A DNA stretch of 64,000 nt from positions 1 to 64,000 of the forward strand of contig JANXCQ010000024.1 in NCBI GenBank assembly GCA_025060195.1, given 5' to 3'. Source of the DNA: Gemmatales bacterium. Lineage in GTDB: Bacteria > Planctomycetota > Planctomycetia > Gemmatales > HRBIN36. The position numbers and the translations under genes are program-made. The stretch's first letter is position 1. Each line of letters starts with the position of its first letter. Below, one piece after another: positions 1 through 8,403 of this stretch. The notes beneath the pieces are model-generated. The model was not told the origin of the DNA. It saw nothing but the letters and a program-made list of their open reading frames with translations, and did not search any database.

Positions 1-407
1 TAGGCTGGCTGAACGCTATTGCCGAATTGCGGGCGGAGCCAGCATTTATTCCAGACGTAATTTTGACCGCAGTACTGAATCGCATTCACGAGGCGTTGCA
101 GGTACATGGCGCCGAGGTGGCCCATCTGAAAGGTTTGCTCCACACAACGGCGGGTAGTAGTGCGGCGAATCTGATTCAGCTAAACGGCCGCGTGGAATTG
201 TCCCGTTGTTGTGCGCAGCCGACTCAATGGGGGCAAGTTATTCTCAACGCCCGCGTTGCCTGCGATCCGGAACTGTTATGGCAAACGGTGCGTCAAGCAG
301 CCGAGGCGGTCTTTCGGGAACATGGTGTAACAGCCCACTGGCTGACGTATCAGCGTTTCCGTCCTGCTCGCCCCGTGCCCATCCACCGCTTCGCGGAAGC
401 CCAGTGA
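1..407 (+). CDS. C-terminal fragment, CobW/P47K-like GTPase family (tentative)
   Basis: The reading frame is open through the left edge of the window, so this is the last ~135 residues of a longer gene; a TTG at 27 is only an internal codon. The segment around AEVAHLKGLL, the SSAANLIQLNG stretch and the following VILNARVACDPELL resemble the C-terminal domain seen in planctomycete proteins annotated as P47K/CobW GTP-binding proteins, where a hydrophobic ILNARV strand is typical. No nucleotide-binding motif is visible because the N-terminal part lies outside the window. The assignment rests on pattern memory alone; an unrelated hypothetical protein is the alternative. The gene reads toward the leuA leader. 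Confidence 0.4.
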   Translation, partial: GWLNAIAELRAEPAFIPDVILTAVLNRIHEALQVHGAEVAHLKGLLHTTAGSSAANLIQLNGRVELSRCCAQPTQWGQVILNARVACDPELLWQTVRQAAEAVFREHGVTAHWLTYQRFRPARPVPIHRFAEAQ

Positions 408-427
408 GTGTGTTGCATTCCCCTAAC

Positions 428-456
428 TTGACGATTAGGTAGCTTAGAAATAGCAT
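428..456 (+). promoter_or_regulatory. Candidate sigma-70 promoter of the leuA leader
   Basis: TTGACG at 428-433 and TAGCAT at 451-456 are separated by 17 bases, giving 5/6 and 4/6 matches to the -35 and -10 consensus. Transcription would start near 463, about 70 bases ahead of the leucine-rich leader peptide. The position is what an attenuated leuA transcript needs; the promoter itself is a prediction. Confidence 0.5.
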
Positions 457-534
457 TCTGATGATGCCCCAATGCGTTGCGATGAGGTGTCAGTGCCGCC
501 AAAATCAAAGCGGAACGATTGGAGGTGGCCATTG

Positions 535-585
535 ATGGGCATTCTGGCACTCGGCCTGGGACTTCAGCTACGCCTGCTCTCATGA
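535..585 (+). CDS. leuA leader peptide, leucine-rich (16 codons)
   Basis: This short frame encodes MGILALGLGLQLRLLS, with seven leucines in 16 residues, including two adjacent ones near the end. A strong Shine-Dalgarno GGAGG lies at 521-525, nine bases before the ATG. The leucine codons are mixed (CTG, CTC, CTT and CTA). The stop TGA at 583-585 sits two bases before the left arm of an antiterminator helix (588-598). Translation of this peptide would sense charged tRNA-Leu, as leuL does in enterobacteria. The peptide has no role beyond its translation in that model. It is far too short for routine gene callers. Confidence 0.85.
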   Translation: MGILALGLGLQLRLLS

Positions 586-628
586 TGCAGGTCCCGGGTC
601 GAGTGTCTTGGTGACGAGTCAGATTACC

Positions 629-664
629 AAAGCCCTGGGACCTGTCGGATCTCAGGGCTTTTTT
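629..664 (+). terminator. Intrinsic terminator of the leuA attenuator
   Basis: AAAGCCCTG at 629-637 pairs with CAGGGCTTT at 653-661. The stem extends by G638-T652, G639-C651 and A640-T650 to 12 bp with a 9-base loop, and a run of six T (659-664) follows. It lies only 24 bases before the leuA start, so it can only be an attenuator and not the end of the upstream gene's transcript by position alone. Confidence 0.8.
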
Positions 665-687
665 ATTGGGCGTCAATCGGAGTGCGA

Positions 688-2259
688 ATGATGAGCGACA
701 ACCGCCACGTCATCATTTTCGATACCACGTTGCGGGACGGGGAACAGTCGCCGGGCGCCAGTATGAATCTTCAGGAGAAGCTGGAGGTGGCCCGCGCGTT
801 ACGGGATTTACGCGTGGACGTGATTGAAGCCGGTTTTCCCATAGCTTCGCCGGGGGACTTCGAAGCGGTGGAGGCCATTGCCCGCGAAATCGAGGGCCCG
901 ATTATTTGTGCCTTGGCCCGGTGCCGACGGGAAGACATTGACCGTGCTGCCGAAGCACTACGGCCCGCCGCACGCAAACGCATTCATGTTTTTCTAGCAA
1001 CCAGCGCTATTCATCGCGAGTTTAAGCTGCGCATGACTAAAGAGGAAATTGTTCGCTGGGCAGTTGAGGGGGTCCGACGCGCTAAGGATTACTGCGAGGA
1101 TGTCGAGTTTTCGCCCGAAGATGCTGCACGCACCGAATTGGACTTCCTGTGCGAAGTGGTGGAAAAGGCTATCGAGGCAGGGGCCACTACCATAAATATT
1201 CCCGATACGGTAGGCTACGCCATGCCGCAACAATATGGCCAGATTTTCCGCCATCTGCGGCAACATGTTCGCGGCATCGAACGGGTGGTGCTCAGCGCTC
1301 ATTGCCACGATGACTTAGGCCTGGCCGTGGCGAACAGTCTAGCTGCTTTGCTCGAAGGTGCCCGTCAGGTCGAATGTACCATAAACGGGATCGGGGAGCG
1401 TGCCGGTAATTGTGCTTTGGAAGAGGTGGTGATGGCGCTGAAAGTACGGCATGACTTCTTCGGTCTGACCACGCACATTGATACCAAGCGGCTGTATCCG
1501 ACAAGTCGGCTCGTGAGCACGATTACTGGTCTGCATGTGCAGCGTAACAAAGCCATCGTGGGCCAGAACGCGTTTGCCCATGAAGCAGGCATTCACCAGC
1601 ACGGAGTTTTGGCTCATCAGGCGACGTATGAAATCATGCGTCCCGAAGACGTGGGACGCAGTTCGAGCGACTTGGTGCTCGGGAAACATTCGGGGCGCCA
1701 TGCTCTGCGGGTACGCCTGGAGCAACTCGGTTACCATCTGAGCGATAGCCAACTCGACCGGGTCTTTGAAGCGTTCAAACGCCTCGCCGATAAGAAAAAG
1801 GATATTTTCGATGCGGATCTCCAAGCGCTTGTCGAGGGCGTCCTGCACGATGGCCGACCTGAAATGTGGAAACTTCTTTCGTTCCATACCAGTGCGGGGC
1901 TGGGGATTATACCCACGGCTGCCGTGTGTGTTCAACGGGCCGATGGTCAGCAATTCCGCGATGCTGCCTGTGGTGACGGCCCGATTGACGCGGTCTTTCG
2001 CACGCTGATGCGCATCACGGGGATTCCCGCCCAGGTCCGCGACTTTCAGATTCGTTCCGTTTCCCAGGGCCAAGATGCTCAAGGCGAGGCTACTGTCGAG
2101 GTCGAACATCAAGGGCGTTTGTATCGCGGTCGCGCCACCAGCACCGACATCATCGAGGCCGGGGCATTGGCCTTCTTGAGTGTGCTCAATCAGATCGCCT
2201 GGTGGCAACAGGCCGGCTGCGCAGCGCAATCCCGCACCGAGAGTATTCCCCAGCCGTGA
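688..2259 (+). CDS. leuA: 2-isopropylmalate synthase
   Basis: The enzyme condenses acetyl-CoA with 2-oxoisovalerate, the first committed step of leucine synthesis, in the cytoplasm. The N-terminal TIM-barrel domain carries DTTLRDGEQSPG (about residues 12-23), the metal-binding H-C-H pair at residues 205/207 (SAHCHDDLG) and NGIGERAGN. At 523 residues it is the long form, with a C-terminal LeuA dimer/regulatory domain (about 385-510) that in the family binds leucine for feedback inhibition. The start is ATG 688 (or ATG 691), 5-8 bases after GGAG at 679-682; an upstream GTG at 682 is less likely because it overlaps the SD. It is controlled by the attenuator immediately upstream. No other leu genes follow. 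Confidence 0.95.
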   Translation: MMSDNRHVIIFDTTLRDGEQSPGASMNLQEKLEVARALRDLRVDVIEAGFPIASPGDFEAVEAIAREIEGPIICALARCRREDIDRAAEALRPAARKRIHVFLATSAIHREFKLRMTKEEIVRWAVEGVRRAKDYCEDVEFSPEDAARTELDFLCEVVEKAIEAGATTINIPDTVGYAMPQQYGQIFRHLRQHVRGIERVVLSAHCHDDLGLAVANSLAALLEGARQVECTINGIGERAGNCALEEVVMALKVRHDFFGLTTHIDTKRLYPTSRLVSTITGLHVQRNKAIVGQNAFAHEAGIHQHGVLAHQATYEIMRPEDVGRSSSDLVLGKHSGRHALRVRLEQLGYHLSDSQLDRVFEAFKRLADKKKDIFDADLQALVEGVLHDGRPEMWKLLSFHTSAGLGIIPTAAVCVQRADGQQFRDAACGDGPIDAVFRTLMRITGIPAQVRDFQIRSVSQGQDAQGEATVEVEHQGRLYRGRATSTDIIEAGALAFLSVLNQIAWWQQAGCAAQSRTESIPQP

Positions 2260-2512
2260 ATCTGCCCGGATCAACTTGCGTAGCGGCACGATAAAGAGCT
2301 GAGTAACGCTTTTAGCCCAATGTACGTTCCGTCCGAGCTAAACACACCTCCTCTTCGTGGGAGTGGCAACCGTGGCATACAATGCCTGTGAGGACGATGC
2401 CAATGACGAGAAGGACAGCTAACGGCCAAATGGTCGGCCGATGTATCGAGGATGGTTTGGCCGAGCCGACAGGCTCGCGCTGGAGGCGTCGTCGGTATCG
2501 CTGAGGAATCCT

Positions 2513-3697
2513 ATGGTTCAATTGCCGATCTACCTGGACAATCATGCCACCACCCGTTGCGATCCGCGCGTCGTCGCGGCAATGCTTCCTTATTTTACGG
2601 AAAAATTCGGCAACGCCTCGAGCATCAATCACATATTCGGTACGGAAGCGCACGAGGCAGTGGAGCGGGCGCGTCGGCAAGTAGCGGAGCTCATTGGCGC
2701 CAGCGACAACGAAATTGTGTTTACCAGCGGCGCCACGGAAAGCAATAATCTCGCCTTGAAGGGCGTGGCCCGTATGTATCGCCATAAGGGGAACCACATC
2801 ATCACAGTGGCCACCGAGCACAAGGCCGTGCTCGACCCGTTGAAGCGTCTGGCTCATGATGGCTACGAAGTTACGATTCTGCCCGTGGATGGATGGGGAC
2901 TCGTTGACCCGCAACAAGTGGCGGAGGCGATCCGACCGCAGACGATCCTGGTGAGCGTGATGCTCGCCAACAATGAAATCGGCACCATCCAGCCTTTGGC
3001 CGAGATTGGCCGCATCTGCCGCGAAAAGGGCGTGCTGTTGCACACGGACGCCGCCCAGGCAGTGGGCAAGATTCCTGTCCAGGTAGATGAACTACAGGTG
3101 GACTTACTCAGCCTCTCGGGTCACAAAATTTATGGCCCGAAGGGAATCGGAGCACTTTTCATCCGCAAACGGGAACGGCGGGTGCGGGTCGAGCCCCAGA
3201 TAGACGGCGGCGGCCAGGAATCGGGGTTACGTTCCGGTACCTTGGCCGTGCCTTTAATTGTCGGATTGGGGGAAGCTTGTCGGCTGTGTGGCGAGCTGAT
3301 GGCTGACGAGTCGCGCCGCTTGCAAGCCTTGCGCGACCGCTTGTGGCAAGGCTTACGCGATGGTCTAGAAGGCGTAGAACTAAATGGTCATCCCACTCAG
3401 CGCTTGCCCAACAACCTCAACGTGAGTTTCGCCGGAGTCAAGGGGGAAGCGTTGCTTTTAGCGCTGAAAGACGTCGCAGTGAGCACTGGATCGGCCTGTA
3501 CGACAGCGCGGCTCGGACCGAGTCACGTTCTCAAAGCCATCGGACTCGATGATGAACGCGCGGATGCCAGTGTCCGCTTCGGACTCGGGCGTTTCAACAC
3601 CGCGGAAGAAATCGAATGGGTCATCGAACATGTCATCGCCACGGTACGGCGCTTACGTCGCTATGCCACGCGTTGGGCCGAATCAGCCCCCGTTTGA
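2513..3697 (+). CDS. Cysteine desulfurase, IscS/NifS-like
   Basis: This is a PLP-dependent class V aminotransferase-fold enzyme that moves sulfur from cysteine to an active-site persulfide for Fe-S cluster or tRNA thiolation. Visible features are the N-terminal YLDNHATT, the PLP lysine in [10 protein letters not shown] (about K205) and the catalytic cysteine in TGSACTT (about C329). Length is 394 residues, normal for IscS. ATG 2513 is chosen because GAGG at 2503-2506 precedes it by six bases and the conserved N-terminus starts just after; a further in-frame start at 2441 adds an unconserved extension. No iscU or other Fe-S genes adjoin. MnmA, a known sulfur acceptor pathway, is encoded elsewhere in the window at 42210-43364. 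Confidence 0.9.
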   Translation: MVQLPIYLDNHATTRCDPRVVAAMLPYFTEKFGNASSINHIFGTEAHEAVERARRQVAELIGASDNEIVFTSGATESNNLALKGVARMYRHKGNHIITVATEHKAVLDPLKRLAHDGYEVTILPVDGWGLVDPQQVAEAIRPQTILVSVMLANNEIGTIQPLAEIGRICREKGVLLHTDAAQAVGKIPVQVDELQVDLLSLSGHKIYGPKGIGALFIRKRERRVRVEPQIDGGGQESGLRSGTLAVPLIVGLGEACRLCGELMADESRRLQALRDRLWQGLRDGLEGVELNGHPTQRLPNNLNVSFAGVKGEALLLALKDVAVSTGSACTTARLGPSHVLKAIGLDDERADASVRFGLGRFNTAEEIEWVIEHVIATVRRLRRYATRWAESAPV

Positions 3698-3777
3698 GCG
3701 ACGTCCTCGGGCCCGTATCGCCCAGTATGGTCGGCAACGCCTAAGATTGTGCCCTCTCTTTCAGGCAGGTCGCTACG

Positions 3778-6057
3778 GTGCACCCACAGGGTCAAGTCAG
3801 TTTATTTAGCCAAACTGAGACGCAAACCGGGCTGTTTGTGGACGTCGTTTTTCCGGGCCCGGTGGACAAAAGTTGGCGTTATGCGGTCCCCGAAGAGTGG
3901 GTTCGGCAGGTGGAAATAGGTAAGCGTGTCCAAGCGCCATTTGGTCGCGGGAACCGATCATCCATGGGTTATTGTGTGGCGGTAACAACTGAACCGCCTC
4001 CTGTTCCTGCCAAGCCGATTCGTCGCGTCTTAGACGATTTGCCCCTACTCAGCCCGGCGCTACTGCAACTGACCCGCTGGATCGCGGAATATTACCTCTG
4101 CCCCTGGGGCGAGGTTTTGCAGGCCGTGGTACCCCGCCCAGCTCGTTTACAGGCTGGCACACGGGAACGCACGTTCGTGGAAGCCATACTTCCTCCTTTA
4201 GCCGCCCCGAGCAGCGCAGCCCTGACACCGCGACAACAAGCCGTCTATACTCTTTTATTGCAACTAGGTCGTCCCGTCGAATGGCGCGAATTACTACGCC
4301 AAGCCGGCTGTGGCCCAACCGTCCTTCGCAACCTGATTCGCAAAGGCTACGTTCGGCAAACCACGCAGCGTCAAGCCACCGTAACACCCCAAGTTGCCGA
4401 AGTCCCCAGTGCCACATCCGTACAGCTCACGCCCGCGCAACAACAGGCATTGCAAGCCATCGAGACCGCTCTTCGCGCCGGCCGATTTGAAGCGTTCCTG
4501 CTCTTTGGGGTCACAGGCAGCGGTAAGACGGAAGTCTATCTCCGCGCCATCGAACATGTAGTGCGCCAAGGTCGGCAAGCGATCGTGCTGGTACCCGAAA
4601 TCAGCCTGACCCCGCAAACCATCGAGCGGTTCCGCGGCCGATTTCCACGCATTGCCGTGCTGCATAGCCACCTCAGCGACGCCGAACGTGCGGGCTTCTG
4701 GCGTCAGATTGTGGCCGGCGAAGCTGACGTGATCATCGGCGCACGCAGCGCCATCTTCGCCCCCACGCGCCGACTCGGTCTCATCGTCGTGGATGAGGAA
4801 CATGAACCGAGTTTCAAGCAAGAAACCGCACCGCACTACCACGCCCGCGACGTCGCCGTCAAACGGGCGCAACTAGAAAATATTCCCGTCGTACTCGGCT
4901 CCGCCACGCCCTCGCTGGAAAGCTGGCACAACGCTCTCACCCAACGTTACCGCTTACTCCAACTGCCCAAACGCATCTTCGACCGACCGCTCCCCCCGGT
5001 GCACATCGTTGACCTGCGCCACGAACCAACTGCCGTTGGGCGCCCCCGGGCCATTAGCCCACCTTTGGAAGAAGCAATTCGCACGGCCTTACGTGCCGGA
5101 GGCCAGGTCATCCTGTTGCTCAATCGTCGCGGTTTCGACACCTACATTCTATGTCCCGCCTGCGGCCACGTGGTGCAATGCCGATTTTGCAGTGTCGCCC
5201 TGACCTATCACCGCGATCGAAACCAGGCCGTGTGCCACTATTGTGGCTACGAAACTGCGCCGCCCCATCGCTGCCCTCGATGCGACCTTCCCGCAATTCG
5301 TCACTTTGGACTAGGCACGCAGAAACTCGAAGCCGAACTCAACCTGCTCTTTCCCGATGTGACCAAATGCCGCATGGATAGCGATGTCATGCGCCGCGGC
5401 CAAAAATACGGCCCTATTCTGGACGCTTTCCGTCGTGGCGATATTCGTATCCTCTTCGGCACCCAAATGATCGCCAAAGGCCTGGATTTTCCGCAGGTCA
5501 CGCTCGTAGGCGTCGTAAACGCCGACACGGCCCTATATTTACCCGACTTCCGTGCTGCGGAACGCACCTTCCAATTACTGGCCCAAGTCGCGGGTCGCAC
5601 CGGGCGAGGCGAACGCGGAGGCCGAGTTCTCGTGCAAACCTACAATCCCGACCACCCCTGCATCCGTCTGGCTGCCCACCATGACTACGTCGCCTTCGCT
5701 GAGCAGGAACTCGCCGCTCGTCGCGCTCTCGGCTACCCACCCTATGGCCGCATGGCTCGCCTTGTGGTTCGCAGTCGCCGGGATGACTTAGCGTACCAAG
5801 CCGCTCAGACGCTCGCCGCACAGTTCCGACAACACCTACAGCAACTCCTGCAACGCGAACCACTGGCCCAGGTGCAGATTCTCGGACCCGCCCCCTGTCC
5901 ACTTCACCGTCTGCGGAACTATTACCGCTACCAATTGGTCGTCCTCGCACCCAAAGTGTTCTGGCGTAACTGGCTCATCCGCGAAACCCTGGCCCACACA
6001 CCACCCCCAGAAGACGTCCTTTACTCCGTTGACATCGATCCGCTCCAAGTTTTGTGA
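3778..6057 (+). CDS. priA: Primosomal replication restart helicase PriA
   Basis: PriA is a 3'-5' superfamily 2 helicase that reloads the replisome at stalled forks. In the 759-residue product the order is a 3'-DNA-binding domain, Walker A GVTGSGKTEVY (K about 250), DEEH box (about 339-342), motif III GSATPSLES, then paired zinc-binding cysteines (CPACGHVVQCRFC, CHYCGY, CPRCD) and the C-terminal helicase motif GTQMIAKGLDFP. A GTG at 3778 is taken as start with a weak AGG eight bases upstream; the protein then begins with a short glutamine-rich stretch before the conserved VDVVFPGPVDKSWRY. It is 80 bases downstream of the desulfurase and could share its transcript. Confidence 0.93.
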   Translation: MHPQGQVSLFSQTETQTGLFVDVVFPGPVDKSWRYAVPEEWVRQVEIGKRVQAPFGRGNRSSMGYCVAVTTEPPPVPAKPIRRVLDDLPLLSPALLQLTRWIAEYYLCPWGEVLQAVVPRPARLQAGTRERTFVEAILPPLAAPSSAALTPRQQAVYTLLLQLGRPVEWRELLRQAGCGPTVLRNLIRKGYVRQTTQRQATVTPQVAEVPSATSVQLTPAQQQALQAIETALRAGRFEAFLLFGVTGSGKTEVYLRAIEHVVRQGRQAIVLVPEISLTPQTIERFRGRFPRIAVLHSHLSDAERAGFWRQIVAGEADVIIGARSAIFAPTRRLGLIVVDEEHEPSFKQETAPHYHARDVAVKRAQLENIPVVLGSATPSLESWHNALTQRYRLLQLPKRIFDRPLPPVHIVDLRHEPTAVGRPRAISPPLEEAIRTALRAGGQVILLLNRRGFDTYILCPACGHVVQCRFCSVALTYHRDRNQAVCHYCGYETAPPHRCPRCDLPAIRHFGLGTQKLEAELNLLFPDVTKCRMDSDVMRRGQKYGPILDAFRRGDIRILFGTQMIAKGLDFPQVTLVGVVNADTALYLPDFRAAERTFQLLAQVAGRTGRGERGGRVLVQTYNPDHPCIRLAAHHDYVAFAEQELAARRALGYPPYGRMARLVVRSRRDDLAYQAAQTLAAQFRQHLQQLLQREPLAQVQILGPAPCPLHRLRNYYRYQLVVLAPKVFWRNWLIRETLAHTPPPEDVLYSVDIDPLQVL

Positions 6058-6801
6058 ACATTTCCAACTGCCGCAGAAGACCGAGACCCGCACCCTGTAC
6101 TAATCACCACGCGATGAGCGTCTGACTGTCCGCCACTCAGCAACATACACGAGATTCGCCCAACCCAACGCGCAACGCCTCGGCCCAACTTTGAACCGTA
6201 ACAACAGGCCCTAAAAGCAACCGCTTGGAAGTTTCGCAATCCGGAATCTAAGATCGCCTGCCCCAAACGATTCGACGATCGTCGCAAGCTACCGTCAACG
6301 CAAAGGTGGTCATGCCTAGCTCATGTCTGCCGCAAAATGATGGCCCGCCATTCTTCCCTTACAACCCATTCCAAAACTCGCCCCCGAAGTCAATCACAAG
6401 CAGAGGGATCAACTCCACGGCGAAACCGCAACTGAGCGATGTTGACCAGCGTATCCCGACGGACAGTGAAAGCCCCAGCACATAACGCCGGCCAGACAGC
6501 CACTATGACCGTTGCAGCACTCCGACGACCCAAGACCTGCCATCGCAACAATACGCAGGGGCAGGCAAGCTGAGATGGAGCTAAATGTTGCAGCACTCCG
6601 ACGACGCAAGACCTGCCATCGCGACCATTAGTTAACAACCTTAGCACGGTTAGAGCTAACCCCGAGACGCACAGCAGCGTCGCCCCGCGTGCGGGCCACC
6701 ACGCGGGTGGGTGTATAGGCTAATCGAGCGACACACCGTCGGCGTTTGCCATATACTGACCGTCTGGCCGCGGTGCCGGACAGAATCCAAAGGGTGACAC
6801 C
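6058..6801. other. Gene-poor stretch with a repeat pair and a hairpin
   Basis: No convincing coding frame on either strand. It holds the 42-base direct repeat pair at 6511-6628 and a GC-rich stem-loop at 6684-6707 (CCCGCGTG paired with CACGCGGG over an 8-base loop, no T run). The stretch leads into the decayed LRR genes, so it may be part of the same degenerating zone. Confidence 0.5.
6511..6628. repeat. Direct repeat pair with inverted ends (CRISPR-like layout)
   Basis: Two 42-base copies, 6511-6552 and 6587-6628, differ at three positions and are separated by 34 unrelated bases. The first copy begins GTTGC (6511-6515) and has the matching GCAAC at 6545-6549, making the core 39 bases with inverted termini. 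The second is slightly degenerate at its 3' end (GCGAC). Repeat and spacer lengths fit a minimal CRISPR array, but only two repeats are present and no cas gene is in the window. A chance duplication is the alternative. Confidence 0.6.
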
Positions 6802-7451
6802 ATGGAACCGTTCACTGCCTTTCTGTTGTTACTACTTTTCCCAATTTTTGGCGCTGCTATTTACTGGAAGAAGTTAGCGACGCACCTGAGAAAAGAGACA
6901 CACCACTTTCCGGAACAAATGGTAGGCGCTTGGGGAAATGCGCTGACCATCTTGAACAGCCCCGTTTTAAGTTCTCAGCCCTTTCCCGAACACATCGTCC
7001 GTGCTCGGAGGGATGCAGGCGCCAAGGTCGGTTGGATGGGAAGGTATAGCTATCTGACGATTTATCTTCTTCAACACCGTCAAAGATGCGAATCTGACTG
7101 ACGCGGTGCCAGCTTTTCGAATAAGGGACTGGCGTGCGGGCCTCTTGGCCCAGTTGCCTGATCCTGGCACACCATTTGGTCTCGACCTTAACCATAGCGC
7201 GGACCACCGATGCGGAGCTGAACGACTTGGCCGCGTTGCAAAACCTCACCACACTCAACCTCTGGAGCACCCGAATCACGGATGCGGGACTGAGGGACTT
7301 GGCCGCGTTAAGAAACCTCACTTGGCTCAACGGGAGCCGCATCAAAGTGACGGAACGGGGCCTCGCCGAACTGCAGAAAGCCCTGCCACACTGTGAAATT
7401 TCTAATTTTGTAGTTTCATGTCCTCCGCCATCCAACCTAGTGCCGGATTAA
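6802..7451 (+). pseudogene. Broken membrane-anchored leucine-rich-repeat gene
   Basis: The first part (6802-7101) starts at an ATG preceded by AAGGGTGA and encodes 99 residues beginning with a hydrophobic membrane segment (TAFLLLLLFPIFGAAIYW), then stops. In another frame, about 7190-7390 encodes two leucine-rich repeats of the LNDLAALQNLTTLNLWSTRI / TDAGLRDLAALRNLTWLN type. At least one frameshift separates the two parts. The repeat type is common in large Gemmata-type repertoires of ribonuclease-inhibitor-like LRR proteins. The likely ancestor was a membrane-anchored LRR protein; the present sequence cannot make it intact. Confidence 0.6.
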
Positions 7452-7873
7452 CGTGCCTTGCTTTTCCGACTGTTAGAAAGACGAGAATAGAGTTGTTTCT
7501 GAATTGATCTCCTTCGCACAGCCGGCATCGGAAAACTTCGTCAAACTTGGGGCCGACTATCGCTGGAAGAAAGTTGCGCCAAGAGGCGTCCAGCACCTCC
7601 TGTAAATCCTTACCCAATCATTTCGGAAACGGAAAACGACAGAAGTTGCGCTAGACAACCTGTTACAGCCCTCTTCTTGTCCCGGCACCTGGATTAAATC
7701 CTAGCCACGATACTGGCCAAGGATGAAAGCAAACTGTTTGCCTCAGGTGTACCGTCCGATTGCTGCTGTCGTGAAACTTTACTAGAGACTCACTCCCTCA
7801 TCGCTCGAGCCGCTGTGTTTGTCTGAAGCCGGTGGCAGCGTTCCCCGAGTTTATCTGACCTAACTTGGTCAGA
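7452..7873. other. Non-coding gap between two LRR remnants
   Basis: I see no recognisable gene, repeat or RNA in these 420 bases. A minus-strand open frame (7402-7617) has protein-like composition but overlaps the LRR remnant and matches nothing I know. Confidence 0.4.
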
Positions 7874-8403
7874 ATGGAGGTTACCGATGCGAGGGCTAAA
7901 AAAAGGTGACCGCGTTGCGAAAACTCACCATGCTCAGTATGAGTGACACCCGATTCACCGATGCGGGCTTGAGAGATTTGGCGGTGTTGAAAAATTTCAC
8001 CGAGCTCGATCTTTGGCGTACCGGAATCTGCAATGCGGGCCTGAAGAATTTGGCCGCGTTGAAAGGCCTCGCCCGATTGAATCTCTACCCAGCTAAGATA
8101 CCAGAGCTGGGGTCATAGACCCGCTGGCGTTGAAACACCTTAGCGTGCTCGGCCTGAGCGATGACCAAGTCGCGCATCGTACTCTCGCGCTTCTCCGGGA
8201 AGCGGGTCTGTTACCTGGGCTAAGTTGCGCCTCGGCTCTGAATAATCAGCGCTCCAGGAAGCTTGAGGAAGTGGCCAATCTAGATCGCTTTCCTGCGCGT
8301 GCCCGATGCAGGTCTGATGAAGCTGATGGCGTTGAAGAACTTTACCGAGGTGAACCTGGAGAGAACGCAAATGGCCGATGCGGGCGGTAATAAGTTGACC
8401 AGG
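7874..8403 (+). pseudogene. Second broken leucine-rich-repeat gene
   Basis: An ATG at 7874 encodes MEVTDA..., which runs into a stop just after a run of seven A (7898-7904). Skipping frame at that run gives a clean continuation from 7906: TALRKLTMLSMSDTRFTDAG, then units with LAVLKNFTELDL and NAGLKNLAALKGLARLNL, ending in a stop near 8118. A further LRR unit, VPDAGLMKLMALKNFTEVNL, is readable at about 8299-8358 after more stops. The units match those in the preceding remnant, so the two may be pieces of one array or tandem paralogues. The decay by homopolymer frameshift and scattered stops is seen directly. Confidence 0.6.

Larger units (their letters stand above)
535..664 (+). promoter_or_regulatory. 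Leucine transcription attenuator of leuA
   Basis: Four mutually exclusive segments are visible. Segment 1 (555-564, inside the leader peptide) can pair with segment 2 (588-598). Segment 2 can instead pair with segment 3 (634-644) in an 11-bp helix with one G-U. Segment 3 overlaps the left arm of the terminator hairpin (629-640 with 650-661), whose right arm is segment 4. A ribosome stalled on leucine codons would cover segment 1, free segment 2 and let the antiterminator form. A ribosome reaching the stop codon would mask segment 2 and let the terminator form. The geometry is seen directly; the regulatory behaviour is inferred from known attenuators. Confidence 0.8.

Noticed and set aside
1339-2289. 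316-residue open frame on the minus strand inside leuA
   Set aside because: It is antisense to a clearly conserved gene and shows no family motif; long antisense frames are common at this base composition.
2312-2425. Minus-strand frame with a hydrophobic helix followed by CHGCH, a c-type haem-like motif
   Set aside because: It has no ATG, GTG or TTG start before running into the desulfurase gene, and lies antisense in a short gap between two plus-strand genes.
7402-7617. 71-residue minus-strand frame with protein-like composition
   Set aside because: It overlaps the LRR remnant, matches no family I recognise, and has no clear ribosome-binding site.
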